64,000 nt of DNA from Nigrospora sphaerica (lineage: Eukaryota; Ascomycota; Sordariomycetes; Amphisphaeriales; Apiosporaceae): contig JAGVVL010000025.1 of NCBI GenBank assembly GCA_018287875.1, positions 930,001-994,000 on the forward strand, in the 5' to 3' direction. Positions 33,479 through 47,741 of this stretch are shown here, piece after piece. A program made the translations under genes and the position numbers. The notes under the pieces were generated by a model. The model ran no database searches. It was not told the origin of the DNA and was given only the letters and a program-made list of their open reading frames with translations. The stretch's first letter is position 1; every line of letters starts with the position of its first letter.

Positions 33479-33730
33479 GACTCTGGTCCATGCTACGAGG
33501 GGGCAGGCAGGTCGTGACGGCCTGTGGCTAGGCGATCAGTCACCTCGCCAGATAGCAGGGCAAGTCAATAGGCGAGACTCGAGATCATGAGACACGAAGC
33601 ATTAGACGGCGTTCAAGATTTGGCTTGGTATTTTAGGAACGGCCTGGCGGCTTTTATGAATACACTTTAGAAGACGGCGGTCTTCTATCTTTCTGTATAT
33701 GGTACACGGCGACGATAGCGCGAAGGTATT

Positions 33731-37107
<3,377 letters not shown>

Positions 37108-38640
37108 ATGGAATTTCCCGGTGCTGCCGGTGAGCACGACGATGTTGAGCTCTACGGTACTCGCCCTTGCCCCCCACCCTCCGCTGTCCTCCACAGCGAA
37201 TGATGCGTGGCTACGGTCCAGCCGCGACCTGGCCGCAGCCCGCGGCGTTACTTTCGGCTGCTAACATCTGTGCCTCTTCCAGAGCTTCTCGGCGTCGACA
37301 AGACGGCGAGCGCGAACGACATTAAAAAAGCCTACCGCAAGGTTCGTCCCGCCAACCGTTTCCGTGTGTCATGTTGCCCCGTTGCTGATGTCTCTTCCGG
37401 CAGTTGGCTCTGCAACACCACCCCGACAAGGTCTCCGAGGACCAGCGAGAGGAAGCCGAAGCCAAGTTCAAGGCTGTAACTAAGGCGTATGAGATCCTCC
37501 GCGATGATGAGAAGCGCGCCATGTACGACCAGCACGGTATGGCCGCCTTCGACCCCTCGAGAGGCGGCGGCATGGGCCCGGAAGTCGACATTAACGATAT
37601 CCTCTCCCAAATGTTCGGTATGGGCATGGGAGGTCCCGGAGGCCCCGGTATGGGAGGTGGCCCTCGCCGCCCCCGCCGCGGCCCCGACGAGGAGTCCAAG
37701 TACACTGTCACGCTTGAAGATCTCTACAAGGGCAAGACGGTCAAGTTTGCTGCCGACAAGCAGACCATCTGCAGCAGCTGCACCGGTACCGGAGGCAAGA
37801 AGGATGTGAAGCCGCAAACTTGCGACAAGTGCAAGGGCCAGGGTATGGTCGAGGCCTTCCGTCAGATTGGTCCCGGTATGATGACCCGCGAGTCGGCCAT
37901 TTGCGACCGCTGTTCAGGCTCTGGCAACTTCTTTAAGGAGAAGGATCGATGCAAGAAATGCAAGGGCAACAGGACGATTAAGGAGCGCAAGCCCCTCGAG
38001 ATCTACATTCCCAGAGGTTCTATGCAGGGAGACCGCATCGTGCTGGAAGGCGAGGCAGATCAGCTCCCCGATCAGAAACCCGGCGACTTGGTTTTCATAC
38101 TTGTCGAGGAACCCCATGAGACCTTCAACCGCATTGGCCAGGACCTCTCAGCCAGCCTGGACATCACTTTGGAGGAAGCCCTCTGTGGTTTCTCTCGTGT
38201 TGTCTTGACCCATCTGGACGGCCGTGGCATCCAGATCACCCACCCCAGAGGCAAGATCCTGCATCCGGATCAGGTGCTGAAGGTGGAGGGCGAGGGCATG
38301 CCGATGAAGAGAGGAGAAGGCAAGGGCGATCTGTACTTGAGTGTCAAGATAGAATTCCCCGAAGACGGCTGGCTGAAGGATGACAGCCAGTACGAAACTC
38401 TGCAGAAGCTTCTGCCGGGTCCGCCGCCGGAGATCAAGGCGGAGGAAGTTGATGATGTCGAGTACGACGATGATGCAGACATCGAAGAGGTAAGCGCCCC
38501 TTGGCCCGCGTCTTGTCGTCACTAGAGTTAGCTAACGTACGATACAGATGGGTGCTCAGTCAGGCGATCCTCGGTTCCAGAGCGAATGGGCCGACGATGA
38601 CGATGAGGACGCCGGCGGTCCTCAGTGTGCGCAACAGTAA
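37108..38640 (+). CDS. YDJ1: Type I DnaJ (Hsp40) co-chaperone, farnesylated
   Basis: Cytosolic Hsp70 co-chaperone, 428 residues. Exons: 37108..37156, 37283..37341, 37404..38489 and 38548..38640 (1287 nt). The J domain (about 15-80) has YELLGVDKTASANDIKKAYR and the HPD motif in LALQHHPDKV. A Gly/Phe/Met linker follows (MFGMGMGGPGGPGMGGG). The zinc domain holds four CxxC repeats: CSSCTGTG, CDKCKGQG, CDRCSGSG and CKKCKGNR; the last lacks the GxG. Two beta-barrel substrate domains follow. The tail is acidic and ends CAQQ, a CaaX box like that of Ydj1, so it is probably farnesylated and partly ER-membrane bound. The small last exon alone encodes the acidic tail and the CaaX box. Confidence 0.95.
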
Positions 38641-41211
38641 CGAGTTACGAGACATGACAGGTTGGGAATGGATAGACGGCTGCCGGGAAGGCGCACCACG
38701 ATTACTCATGATATTTCTCGGTTTTTGGCCAACTCGACATTGTTATTTGTGGGCCAGCCAGCGTTTTACCCAGAAGCCTCCTCGCTCAGCGTATAGATAG
38801 TCGGTATGCGATCAGCAGCGGCAGTGGAAGCGGATCCGGCTGCCCGCGGTGGTTTTCTCCGTCGCCTTGTTGGAAGCCTAGCCCCAACATGCCCCTTACT
38901 ACTTGACTACAATGAACGGCCTCGAAGCGCCACAGCTATCTTTTTCACTTTGGTGGATGTGAACATCAGCTCTAGACCGGCTTCCGCGACGGCCGGTTAG
39001 AATTAATGAGCTGAAGGGCAGCCAGTATCGGTTTGACTTTGATATGCGTAGGCCAGTGACATTCTCATCATAAGATGGAACCGAGTTACCACGAGACTGG
39101 CACATTTCTGATGATTCTCCTTTATGAAACTAAATGTATTTTTGAGAAGCCTAACATGCATTGAAACCACCTCCCGGCGCATATCAGCAGGTATCTGGGT
39201 TACCTAGCAGGTGAGAATGTCAAAAGCACGGGCTGGTAATTTGTTGGGTCTGCAATACCTCTGCAGGAGCCCATGATTAGGCAGGATAAAAGGGAGAGGA
39301 AGAGAAGAAGACGAAGGAGACGAAGAAGAAGACGGAGAAAAAGACGAATTGTACCAGCCGACTTTTCTCGCAATGAGAATTGGGCGCCGAGGTTAAAGCC
39401 TTACTAGGTGGTATCATGAATATCAGATGCCATGGAAAGTTTTGCTGTCTTCTCCTGGATTCCTCCAATGGTGACACTTATCCCGCAACTGGGCTGGCAA
39501 GGTCTTTGGCTATGCCCTGGGCTGATAGAATTGTGCCATAAATTCTCAGCGGGAGCCAAAAGGTCACTCGAAGGATCACTATGAACCTTTCTTAACACTG
39601 AGATTCAACCTATCCAAAGGGGGAGGCAATGACCTACGTATAAATGTTACGTTGTAGGGGCCCATTTATTGGTGTCACGTCTTTGCGTCCTCTCATAACT
39701 TCGATCTCTTTTTTTCTTGGTTCACAAGGAGACGACTCTTTTGCAGTTGTTTCCCTAACCAAATCCGGCCTTCTCGACGACTTCTGCATGTTTTCAATCT
39801 TCCTGTTTCCGACACCAAAATACAATACGGGGCGGCACCAAGACGGTATGGCTTTCCTAGCTTCTGAAGCTCACTTACACGTATTGTCTTAACCGCAACG
39901 ACGTACGTTGAGACCCTCTGTTATTTCATCATGCTCACTGCCGACATAGAAGGCTCTGGACCACAAGAGAGCATGCCGTAGTACGAAGCCCCTGATGGGC
40001 CAATGTGCAAAGGTGCAGCGAAGGTTTTGGGGACACAAGCGATTATATGACAGCCGGCACGAAGCTGCGACACTCCAGTCTGTAGATCACACCACGGGTC
40101 TATTTATGCTGGAAAGTGTAAGACAGGGTACGTGTTGCAAGGGGGCCGGGAGACCACGGTGGTGACCAGGCCATGGTGAGGCAATGTACAATACACAAGC
40201 CTCATATGAGTTGACGCAAACTTTGGCATTAATTTGATACCCTACCATGTTCGATGATACATAATGGCAACCAACTTACAAAGTCTCTGCGTGCCTGTTC
40301 TTTTACATGACGGAATCCATAAAGAGAAACGACGCAGCAGGAACTGACAAACTGCCGCCCACCGCCAACGCCACGGAGCACTCTACTACCTGGGGCTTTA
40401 CAACATAGCATGATGCCGATCCTTCGAATGGCCACTTGCAAGACAAAGGGAGACCTACCTGGGAACAGGCGGTGAAGCCCGAATCTCCTTGGCTGTAGTA
40501 AAGGACGTCCATACTTCTCCCCGCCCCTCTGCGTTACATATATACTCTGGTGGCCCACCTGCATTGGTTGAGGATACTGCTGCCTCCGCAGGGCCCGATA
40601 CGTGTTTCCCGCATTCGGCTGTAGCACGACCGAGCACATGGCATCCGAGACAAACCGTTTGGCGTGACCGGCCCCCCTCCCCTTGGCCCCCGAGACAGGA
40701 CCGGGAGAGACGTAGAAAAGGGGAGCCGGTATTCTTTGTCCTCGGATGGGCGCTAGGGCAGTGCTCAGGGATTGATATGTTACCGATCAGCCCCAGCCCC
40801 GGACGCTACCACGTGGTGCCACGTGGGAAGAAAAAGGCCGGATGAAATATGACAATCGTTTTGGGGCCGGGGGGCAGGGGAAGGTCGAATGTGACCATCG
40901 TGTCAAAGGCAATCGCCAGGGCGCTGCCAGCGTCCAGGACCGCCGTGGAACGGCATGGGCGTGAAAGAGCGATGCCCATCATTTTGCAAGATACTCGGCA
41001 TCTGCCGCAGACGGCAAAGGGATATAAACCACGACATAGCCCGAGGAGAACACGGCTGTCGAAGCAGTCTCGTCATCTCACCGCTACCCCTACATTCCTG
41101 GCCTTGTAGGACTTTTCCCAACTCCCTCCCCCGGCTCCATACCCTATCTCCTATTACACACCACCCCACCCACCGGGCAGCTCCTCCCGCACTCCGCCCG
41201 CGCCATCCGCC
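38641..41211. other. Gene-poor stretch
   Basis: A purine-rich tract (about 39290-39346, GAAGAAGA-like) is visible. A short plus frame at 39644-39892 has no family resemblance. Sequence from about 41018 (GGGATATAAACC) to 41211 looks like the promoter and leader of the next small gene. Nothing else recognised. Confidence 0.4.
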
Positions 41212-41579
41212 ATGGACACCGCGGCGGGCGAGGGAGCCGGCGACGCCGGACGCGGCGCCTTGGACGTCACAGGGGTGGTCAAGAAGCCGTGGGGGCCGCG
41301 GCAGCCGGGCGGCCGGGCCTCGGACCGCGGCCGCAGCGGGTACGACACGACGGGGGTAACGAAGCGGGCCAGATTGTTCTTCGCCGCCTTTGGCGTTATG
41401 CTGGTAAATTTTCTTTCCTTTGCCCCTCGAAAGGCGTCGGCGGAAGAAAAGAAAGTCGGCCGAGGGAAGGGGCGCTGACGACGCGAAAAGGGGGGGGGGA
41501 ACAGAGCGTGGCCGCTCCCCGGCCCACGGATCATGCCCGTGAATACCGACGCCGGCCGCGCGCTCGGCAGCGCCGTTGA
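41212..41579 (+). CDS. Small uncharacterised gene (88 aa), tentative
   Basis: The ATG at 41212 has strong context (CCGCCATGG) and a TATAAA about 190 bp upstream. Exon 1 (41212..41403) gives MDTAAGEGAGDAGRGALDVT and later GYDTTGVTKRARLFFAAFGV. I propose an intron 41404..41504 with donor GTAAAT, branch GCGCTGACG and acceptor AACAG. Exon 2 (41505..41579) adds SVAAPRPTDHAREYRRRPRA and a basic end. Splicing completes one short hydrophobic helix. The first exon is otherwise glycine- and arginine-rich. I recognise no family. Without the intron the frame continues to a stop at 41478. Gene status is moderate; product unknown. Confidence 0.45.
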
Positions 41580-43369
41580 GCTTGGGCGACCTTAGGGGTC
41601 TGACGGAGGTCTCTATCTTACGTCGGATGGGTGCGGGACAGATGGACGACGCGCGCGTCTGGTAGGGCTTTCTCTGGGGCGGTTGTGTGGGCGCTTTGAG
41701 TGGGAGAGAAGGGGGCAGTTTGGTCGGGACCAAGACGTGGCCTCGGTGTGGGAAAAGAGACAACAAGGTCCGGGACGATGGAAATCAACAGGCAATCCAC
41801 GAAAGAGCCACGCACCGGTTGCCTGCCTCGCTTTAAAGACCACCCATCATCGCCACGAGTGAATGTTCCTTGTGTACCGCCGCCACTCCCTAATTGCTTA
41901 TCGAATAGGATATCCCGCGTGGGACGTACACGCCGAGTCCCGCCATGCGTTTCCACGCCGGTCACTTTCCCCAGGTATCGTGCGGTGAACGGAGATGGGC
42001 CATCTTCGCCGGTCAGGGGTCGCTGGGAACGGCGGGGCCGCCCCCTTCCCGTCGCAGGTCAGGGGTGGTTCTGTACCTGCCATTGGCATGACGTGGCCGC
42101 GTCGCCTGTAGCCTTGGCTAGAATAGGGGGGCCGAAACGCCCTCTCCGCATCCGCTCTATATTCCAACGGGTGAGCGGCCGGTACGGCCTCCCGAATGTA
42201 CAAGCTGTCGCATGATCCATAAACCCCGGTATACTCCGTCGCACCCGTGAAATTACCGAAAAGAGGGGAGACGGGAGACGGGGTAGGAGGAAGAGGAAAA
42301 AGCAATACCAGGAAGAAAACATTGCCATAGAAAAGCAAATAGCTCGCTCGTGAATTACAGAGACAGCTACCAGTGGCAAGACATCCATGAAGCGGGGTAG
42401 GCCGTGTCAGTCATCGGCCGGGTCAACCGTTGGGCTAGGGCCGGAAGGGGGCCGTCATATTTTGTGCCGTCGTGAATACCGAATCGTAGAGGACCGCGAA
42501 GGAATTGCTACCTCGCCGGCCTCCCATGGCACAAGCTCGAAGTCCACGCCGGGGACGCCGCGCGGCGGATCCGAATGACCCGGCCTGAAGGCCGGGGAAG
42601 AAGGCGGTGATTCCTGCGGTTTGTTACCGCAAAACAGGGAGTGGTGACACCTCTAACCCCCGTATCAAGTTTACAAAGTAGACGAGGACGACCCACGGTT
42701 TCCTTTGGGATCAGGTGTTGTCTGCTGGTGGATGCGTCGCCATGATAGGTATGTTACCTATTTGCGTATTTTCGAAGTAAACTAACTTGGCAGACCTTTA
42801 TCATGAGTTGTGTAGGGGCGACTAACATATTTGCTGTGTGTTCCGTTCTCCATGACTGCGTGCAGGAATTGCTCCAACTTTTCCACTACAACGATACGTT
42901 GGCGAGGCGTGTAGGTCTAGATACAGGCATACGAGACAACAGACCCTGCTGAGGGGCACCTCGAAAGAGAGCGGCCGCCGTGCACCCGAGACGCTCTCCA
43001 CGGTGAAGGTACATCTCCATATCTGCTTAACAGCTGCCTCGCGGCTGGGCACTTATGACCCGTTGCGGGCCGCTCAGAGCAAACAAAGCCTGCTGGTCGC
43101 CATTGAGCAACCGCCACTTCGCTTTGGGCTGCATTAGGGATTGCGATACTTGGTGAAACTGTCGGGCGTCTCTGCTTGTTGTCGTGTTTCTCGACCGAGG
43201 GTACACGAGACATCGCCGAGGCAGACGGTAGCACAACCAACCCTTGGCTGGATGCCTACCGCCCGAACAACTCGGCTACGCGACTCGTCGGAATTCTCTC
43301 GAAGCGGGCCGTGGAGTCGTTTCTTGCGGATAGCCCGGTGCGGTAAATATGACTCGACCTCTCGGTATC
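41580..43369. other. Gene-poor stretch
   Basis: No recognisable gene. A short perfect stem (cccggcct/aggccggg) occurs at about 42579-42597. Several short ORFs lack family features. Confidence 0.35.
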
Positions 43370-44680
43370 TCAGCGCTCTTCTATCCTGGTGGCGTGGGCT
43401 CGGTCCTCCGCAAGCCTCCTTGCAGCCGCTTCCGGGCTGCTGACCTGCCAGCGATCCTCCGGGGCTTCGTTGCCTTCGGCCGGTGATCCGAGGAGAGCCC
43501 TCCCATCCACGTGGGCGATGCGCTCGTACATTTCCAGCGGCGAACGGTTAGAGTTGGGCGGGAAATGTTGTTCGACCTGGGAGTCCAGCCAGGCAAGGTG
43601 ACGCGAAGGATCGAGCTGCTCGCTACGGCGGGGTTTGGGGGGAGGTACGAGGAGATTCTTCAATGCGGGCAGCGACAAGGCGATGACGGCCGCACTGAAC
43701 TCGATTGTGGCCCACGATAACGCCTCCGGCAGGTACCATGTGATGTCTACCTTGTAGATGACGGGAATCAGATATGCGACGTGGATGATTGGGGTCCTGT
43801 GTTAGTTGGCAGTCAGCAAAGTCGTATCCAGAGAGCAGCTGGCGGCTGAGACACGAAGACCGAAAGGAGAGACCCGCGGTGGGGATACGCACATGAATGT
43901 GCTGTCAAAACAGATAAGTTAGTGGGAGCTGGTCATGTCGAGGGAATTCCTACGGGGCTCAAGGACTTACAACACGGCAAATGCCACCATCGCCCCCAGT
44001 GCAACTCTGTTGAAACGCGAGACTATGGCCGATATTATCAAGGTAATTGGCAAAGCCAGGATGACACCATCGATGACGATGGTCAACAAGCCCGTCGACA
44101 GGTAAAGGGCTTCGGCGCCCATGCAGGTACCCTCGGCGCCCCAGAGCGCGGCCAGGGGGACGCACTGGAGTCCGGTGATGAGAAGCTGCGCGAGGGACGC
44201 AACGGTAGCCAAGACCATGGTGGGCATCAGGTATCTCCGGTAGCCGGGAGAGGGGTCCAGGCGAGCGTAGAGAGCCAAGGCCGAGAGGCGGCAAAGGTAG
44301 AGGCCGACGGTGCTGGCGAGCTGCGCGGCGACGAGCCACTCGTACATGGTGGCCAGGACCAGGCGAGGCACGGCGTGCACGTGTCGGCCGGCGCCGTACT
44401 CCAGGACCTTGAAGTGCGCGACCATGACGGCCAGGTTGACGATCTGCACGGGGGATCGTCAGAAGCCGAACAGAGTCGAGCTCAGGGGGGGTACTGCCCG
44501 ACAGTGACGTACCTGGGCGTTGCAGATGAGGCCATCGTCAAGGCCAAAGCGCTTGTCGAGTTTCCAACGCGTGATGACGCGGGCCGCCACCACGATGGTC
44601 GCAACCGTGTTGGCGGCGGCGATGGCGATCAGGGCACCCGAGCCTCTCTCCTCGGCGAGGTAGCCCTGTGTGGCAGCCAT
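43370..44680 (-). CDS. PTH11-like fungal rhodopsin-domain membrane protein (second copy type)
   Basis: Predicted receptor-like membrane protein, 358 residues, exons 44680-44513, 44443-43971, 43901-43893 and 43796-43370 (1077 nt). The N-terminal helix is LIAIAAANTVATIVVAARVI, followed by the family mark RFGLDDGLICNAQ. Later helices include STVGLYLCRLSALALYARLD, MVLATVASLAQLLITGLQCV, GLLTIVIDGVILALPITLII and the terminal pair HVAYLIPVIYKVDITWYLPE plus WATIEFSAAVIALSLPALKN. The third exon is only 9 nt (CACATTCAT), between a CTAAC-TTTTGACAG acceptor and a GTGCGT donor; it supplies the codons that turn FAVL into FAVLFTFMTPIIH. The cytosolic tail is hydrophilic. Sequence differs clearly from the receptor at 3.9-5.7 kb. 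Confidence 0.78.
43893..43901 (-). other. 9-nt internal microexon
   Basis: Flanked upstream by branch CACTAAC and acceptor TTTTGACAG and downstream by donor GTGCGT. Including it keeps the frame and adds three codons; its bases complete codons on both sides. Confidence 0.65.
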
Positions 44681-45705
44681 GGGCGGGAAACGGGAGCCGG
44701 CTGGTGGGAAAGACGGTCGAGGAGAGGAGGAACAGGCCAAAGGGCCATGGGAGGGCAGGATGGCAGCAGCCCTATGGGACGGGACGGGCTGATGCTAGAG
44801 AAATAGATAGGATGTATGTACAAGCCGTGTGTTGTCTGGTAGTATGGGGACTGGATGCAAGTACTGCCTGGCTGAGACGATGGCCGCATGCCGGCTACTG
44901 CGGCTGGACCAGTACATACAACTCAAATCGGCGGCTCGCCCTGTACCAATCATCCACCTACGGGGTATTGAAGGAACCTCCCAGCTTTGAAGGATGCCAA
45001 ACCTGGTCCCAGGTGGGCAGATCCATCCATTGGTAGCGAGTCTGGCCTCCATACCTACCAAGGGATAATACGAGTTTAGTGGGTACGGGAAAGATGGAGA
45101 GCCTTCGGGTTGGCCCGATTCCATAAGGGGGGCTCTGGCCGTTGGGCCAACCGTTTCGGTCGCGTCTTCCGCAAGCGAGCCCCTGTCGTGCTAGGCCTGG
45201 CCAATCGTGATGGGAATCGTCACAGGGACCCCTGCCGCTCCCGGCGCGCGCCCTGACGCACCGACTGCACCTACTACTATCAACCACTATGGGATCGCAT
45301 GTCTGTCAGTCCCAGGGGCCTGGAAATGTTGCTGCCTGCCTGCGAACCTACATCTTGTTCAGGTTTCTTCAGTATGGCTGGCCTGTGCCCGAGGAGAGGC
45401 TGGGTTTTGCTCATGGCCATCCTGCGGTACATGCAAAGCAAAACCACCCGGCCACCACCTCCCGCGCCCCAAAGCTCCTCAAGAGGGGGCATCACCTCGC
45501 TACGACTTGGCCAATGGCCGCCGTCCGGTTGTGGCAGTGCTGTCCCGTCGACGATGCTATCCATCCTGGCCATCTCATCGCTCCCGTTGTGGCAGAAGAA
45601 CCTTCCATGTGTGCATTCTATTAATAGCACCTTCCGGGCTGAATGCCGCCAAGACTCGGCCTGCGGCCCCAGAGCGAGACATGGTAGCACCCGTCATTCG
45701 GCTCT
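44681..45705. other. Intergenic
   Basis: Promoter side of the PTH11-like gene and 3' flank of the monooxygenase. No convincing gene; frames near 45280-45760 lack family resemblance. Confidence 0.4.
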
Positions 45706-47741
45706 CTAGCCACGCCCGACGACCGAACCCCGCGCCTGGGACGCCAGCCATTCGTCGTTGACGGTGCGGTAGTCCTCGGGTCCGTAGGGGTCTGTCATCT
45801 CGACCCACCAGCCGCCCTTGCGGTGTGTCTCAAGGCCCAGGTCACGTAGTAGTAGGTCGAGGTACGGCACGGCGTCGAAGATGAAGGACGGGCCGCGGTT
45901 ACCCCAGTCCGTGGGGTACCGCCACACCCCGAAGCGGTTGTGCAGGACTGTCTCGTACCGTAGCGCCCGCAGCGCCGCCGCCGCCTCTTCCCCGCCTGTC
46001 GCCGCCGCTCCCGGGTCCCGCGCCAGCCTGCCCGCAAAGTACGCCGCGATCCAGAGCCCTTGCACGTGGGCGCAGATAATGTTGCTGAAGTTGGACACGA
46101 CCCCGCTGAAGGCTACGTCGCGCGTGCGCAGGAGCCGCGCCGACGCCGGCGCCATGAAGTGGTACAGCATCCACGGCGTCAGTGGCTTGGACGGCACCAC
46201 CTCGTCGCTGCTGCTGATGCCCTTCTGCTCCGCCAGGGGTACGTAGTTCCGGTTCCAGACCGGCTGGCGTCGGAGCCGCGGGAACCGCCGTAGGATCTCC
46301 TCGTCGGCCTGCCGCATGAGCCGCTTCTGGTTGGCGAGATCGTGGGCCATGCCGTCATCCTCCCAGGCGTGGGGGATCCCCAACTCCTTCTCGATTCCCT
46401 CGGGGAGGAATTTGATGGCCGGCACGTGCTTCCAGCCCGTGTTGGCGAGCAGAACCTCGGACACGAGCTCCGTTCCGTCAGAAAGGTGCACCTTGCCCGC
46501 GCTGAGGTGGGTGATGTCACCAGTGTGCACGCGGACCTGGCCACTCCGAATGTGTTCGAAAAGGTCGGTGTCGTAGTTGCGGATGCTGAAGCTCGTGCCC
46601 GTGAACATGGCCTCGGTCCACGGTTTGAGCTTCGCCGTCTCGGGGTGCGCGTCGTAGCCCATCAACGACAGCGCGTCTTGGCCCAATATCCCCCAGAAAC
46701 CATCCACGATGGTCCGTCCGATCCGGGTTTCGTGCAAAAACCTACGTATACGGCCGTATCCATCCACCTCGCCCCATATGCAGGGGCTGAGCCACGTCAG
46801 GAACCGCGTATCTACCAACCCTACTTCAGCGCAGCTCCATGCGGGTATGAACACGGTAGGCCTGGCGGGACTCACTGGCGAGCTTTTCAATCCATTTCTT
46901 GAAGGGCGTAACGTACGAAGGGGAGACCCAACAAGGGCCATGGCCCGTCGCTGTGTTCCCCGTCAGCGACCGTCTTCGGGCCCAAGAGAGAAGGGGCAAA
47001 TACGTCGGATGATCCAGTCAACTTCCACACCCGCCGTGGCGTAGGCATATACGGCGTCCCAGGAGGACTTGGTACCGCCGAATACGGTGACATGGCGGGC
47101 GCTCTGCAGGGTGTCTCGGTTCTGCCGGAAGTGCTTTCCGTGGAAGACCCTCCCGCCAAAGCTCTCTTGGCCGGAGAAGTGAGGCAGCCACGCCTCCGAG
47201 GTAAGACCGGTAGCAATGATCAGCTTTCGCGCAAACAATTGGGCCTGAATTCCGGCGTGGGATGTCGTGAGGAGCCAGCCGCCATTCTCCGTGTCCTGGT
47301 GCTCGGCCACTACCACCTTGGTCTCTGGGCGTATCAGGTCGATGATGCCGAATTCGGTGGCGTACGCTTTGAGGTACCGGTTGACGACATGGCCGGGGAT
47401 GTACTCGTCGAGCTTGACCCCGAACGTATCCCAGTCCATGGGATAGTCGGGGTACTCGTATGTCCCCCAGAGGTTGTTGCTCTTCAGGCCGGGGTAGAGA
47501 CGCTCCTCGGCCCACGTGCCCCCCAGCGAGGCCTGGGAATCTAAGACGGCCAGGGAAGCCGTGGGGTGTAGGCAGTGAAACTGCTTCGCGGCCGCCAGAC
47601 CGTACCACCCTGCCGAACATGGGCTGTCAGCGATTGAGCGCACAGCGGAACCTTGGCCACGGCTGAACGTGCCCCCCCTAGTTTTCCGAGGGAAGACAGC
47701 TACTCACCAGCGCCTACGACCACACAGTCGAGTTCTTCCAT
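45706..47741 (-). CDS. Flavin-containing monooxygenase (FMO-like)
   Basis: FAD/NADPH-dependent oxygenase, 606 residues, exons 47741-47708, 47609-47004, 46950-46876 and 46811-45706 (1821 nt). The first exon gives MEELDCVVVGAG, whose FAD-binding GxGxxG is completed across the intron (VVVGAG joined to WYGLAAAKQF). Next are LGGTWAEERLYPGLKSNN and the NADPH-site region HVTVFGGTKSSWDAVYAYA. Exon 3 supplies GHGPCWVSPSYVTPFKKW. Exon 4 starts TRFLTWLSPCIWG and includes LSDGTELVSEVLLANTGW and the lipophilic C-half. The FMO-type FxGxxxHxxxF is seen as GRVFHGKHF. Relatives oxidise N, S or ketone carbon; substrate unknown. The neighbour is a PTH11-like gene on the same strand. Confidence 0.85.
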
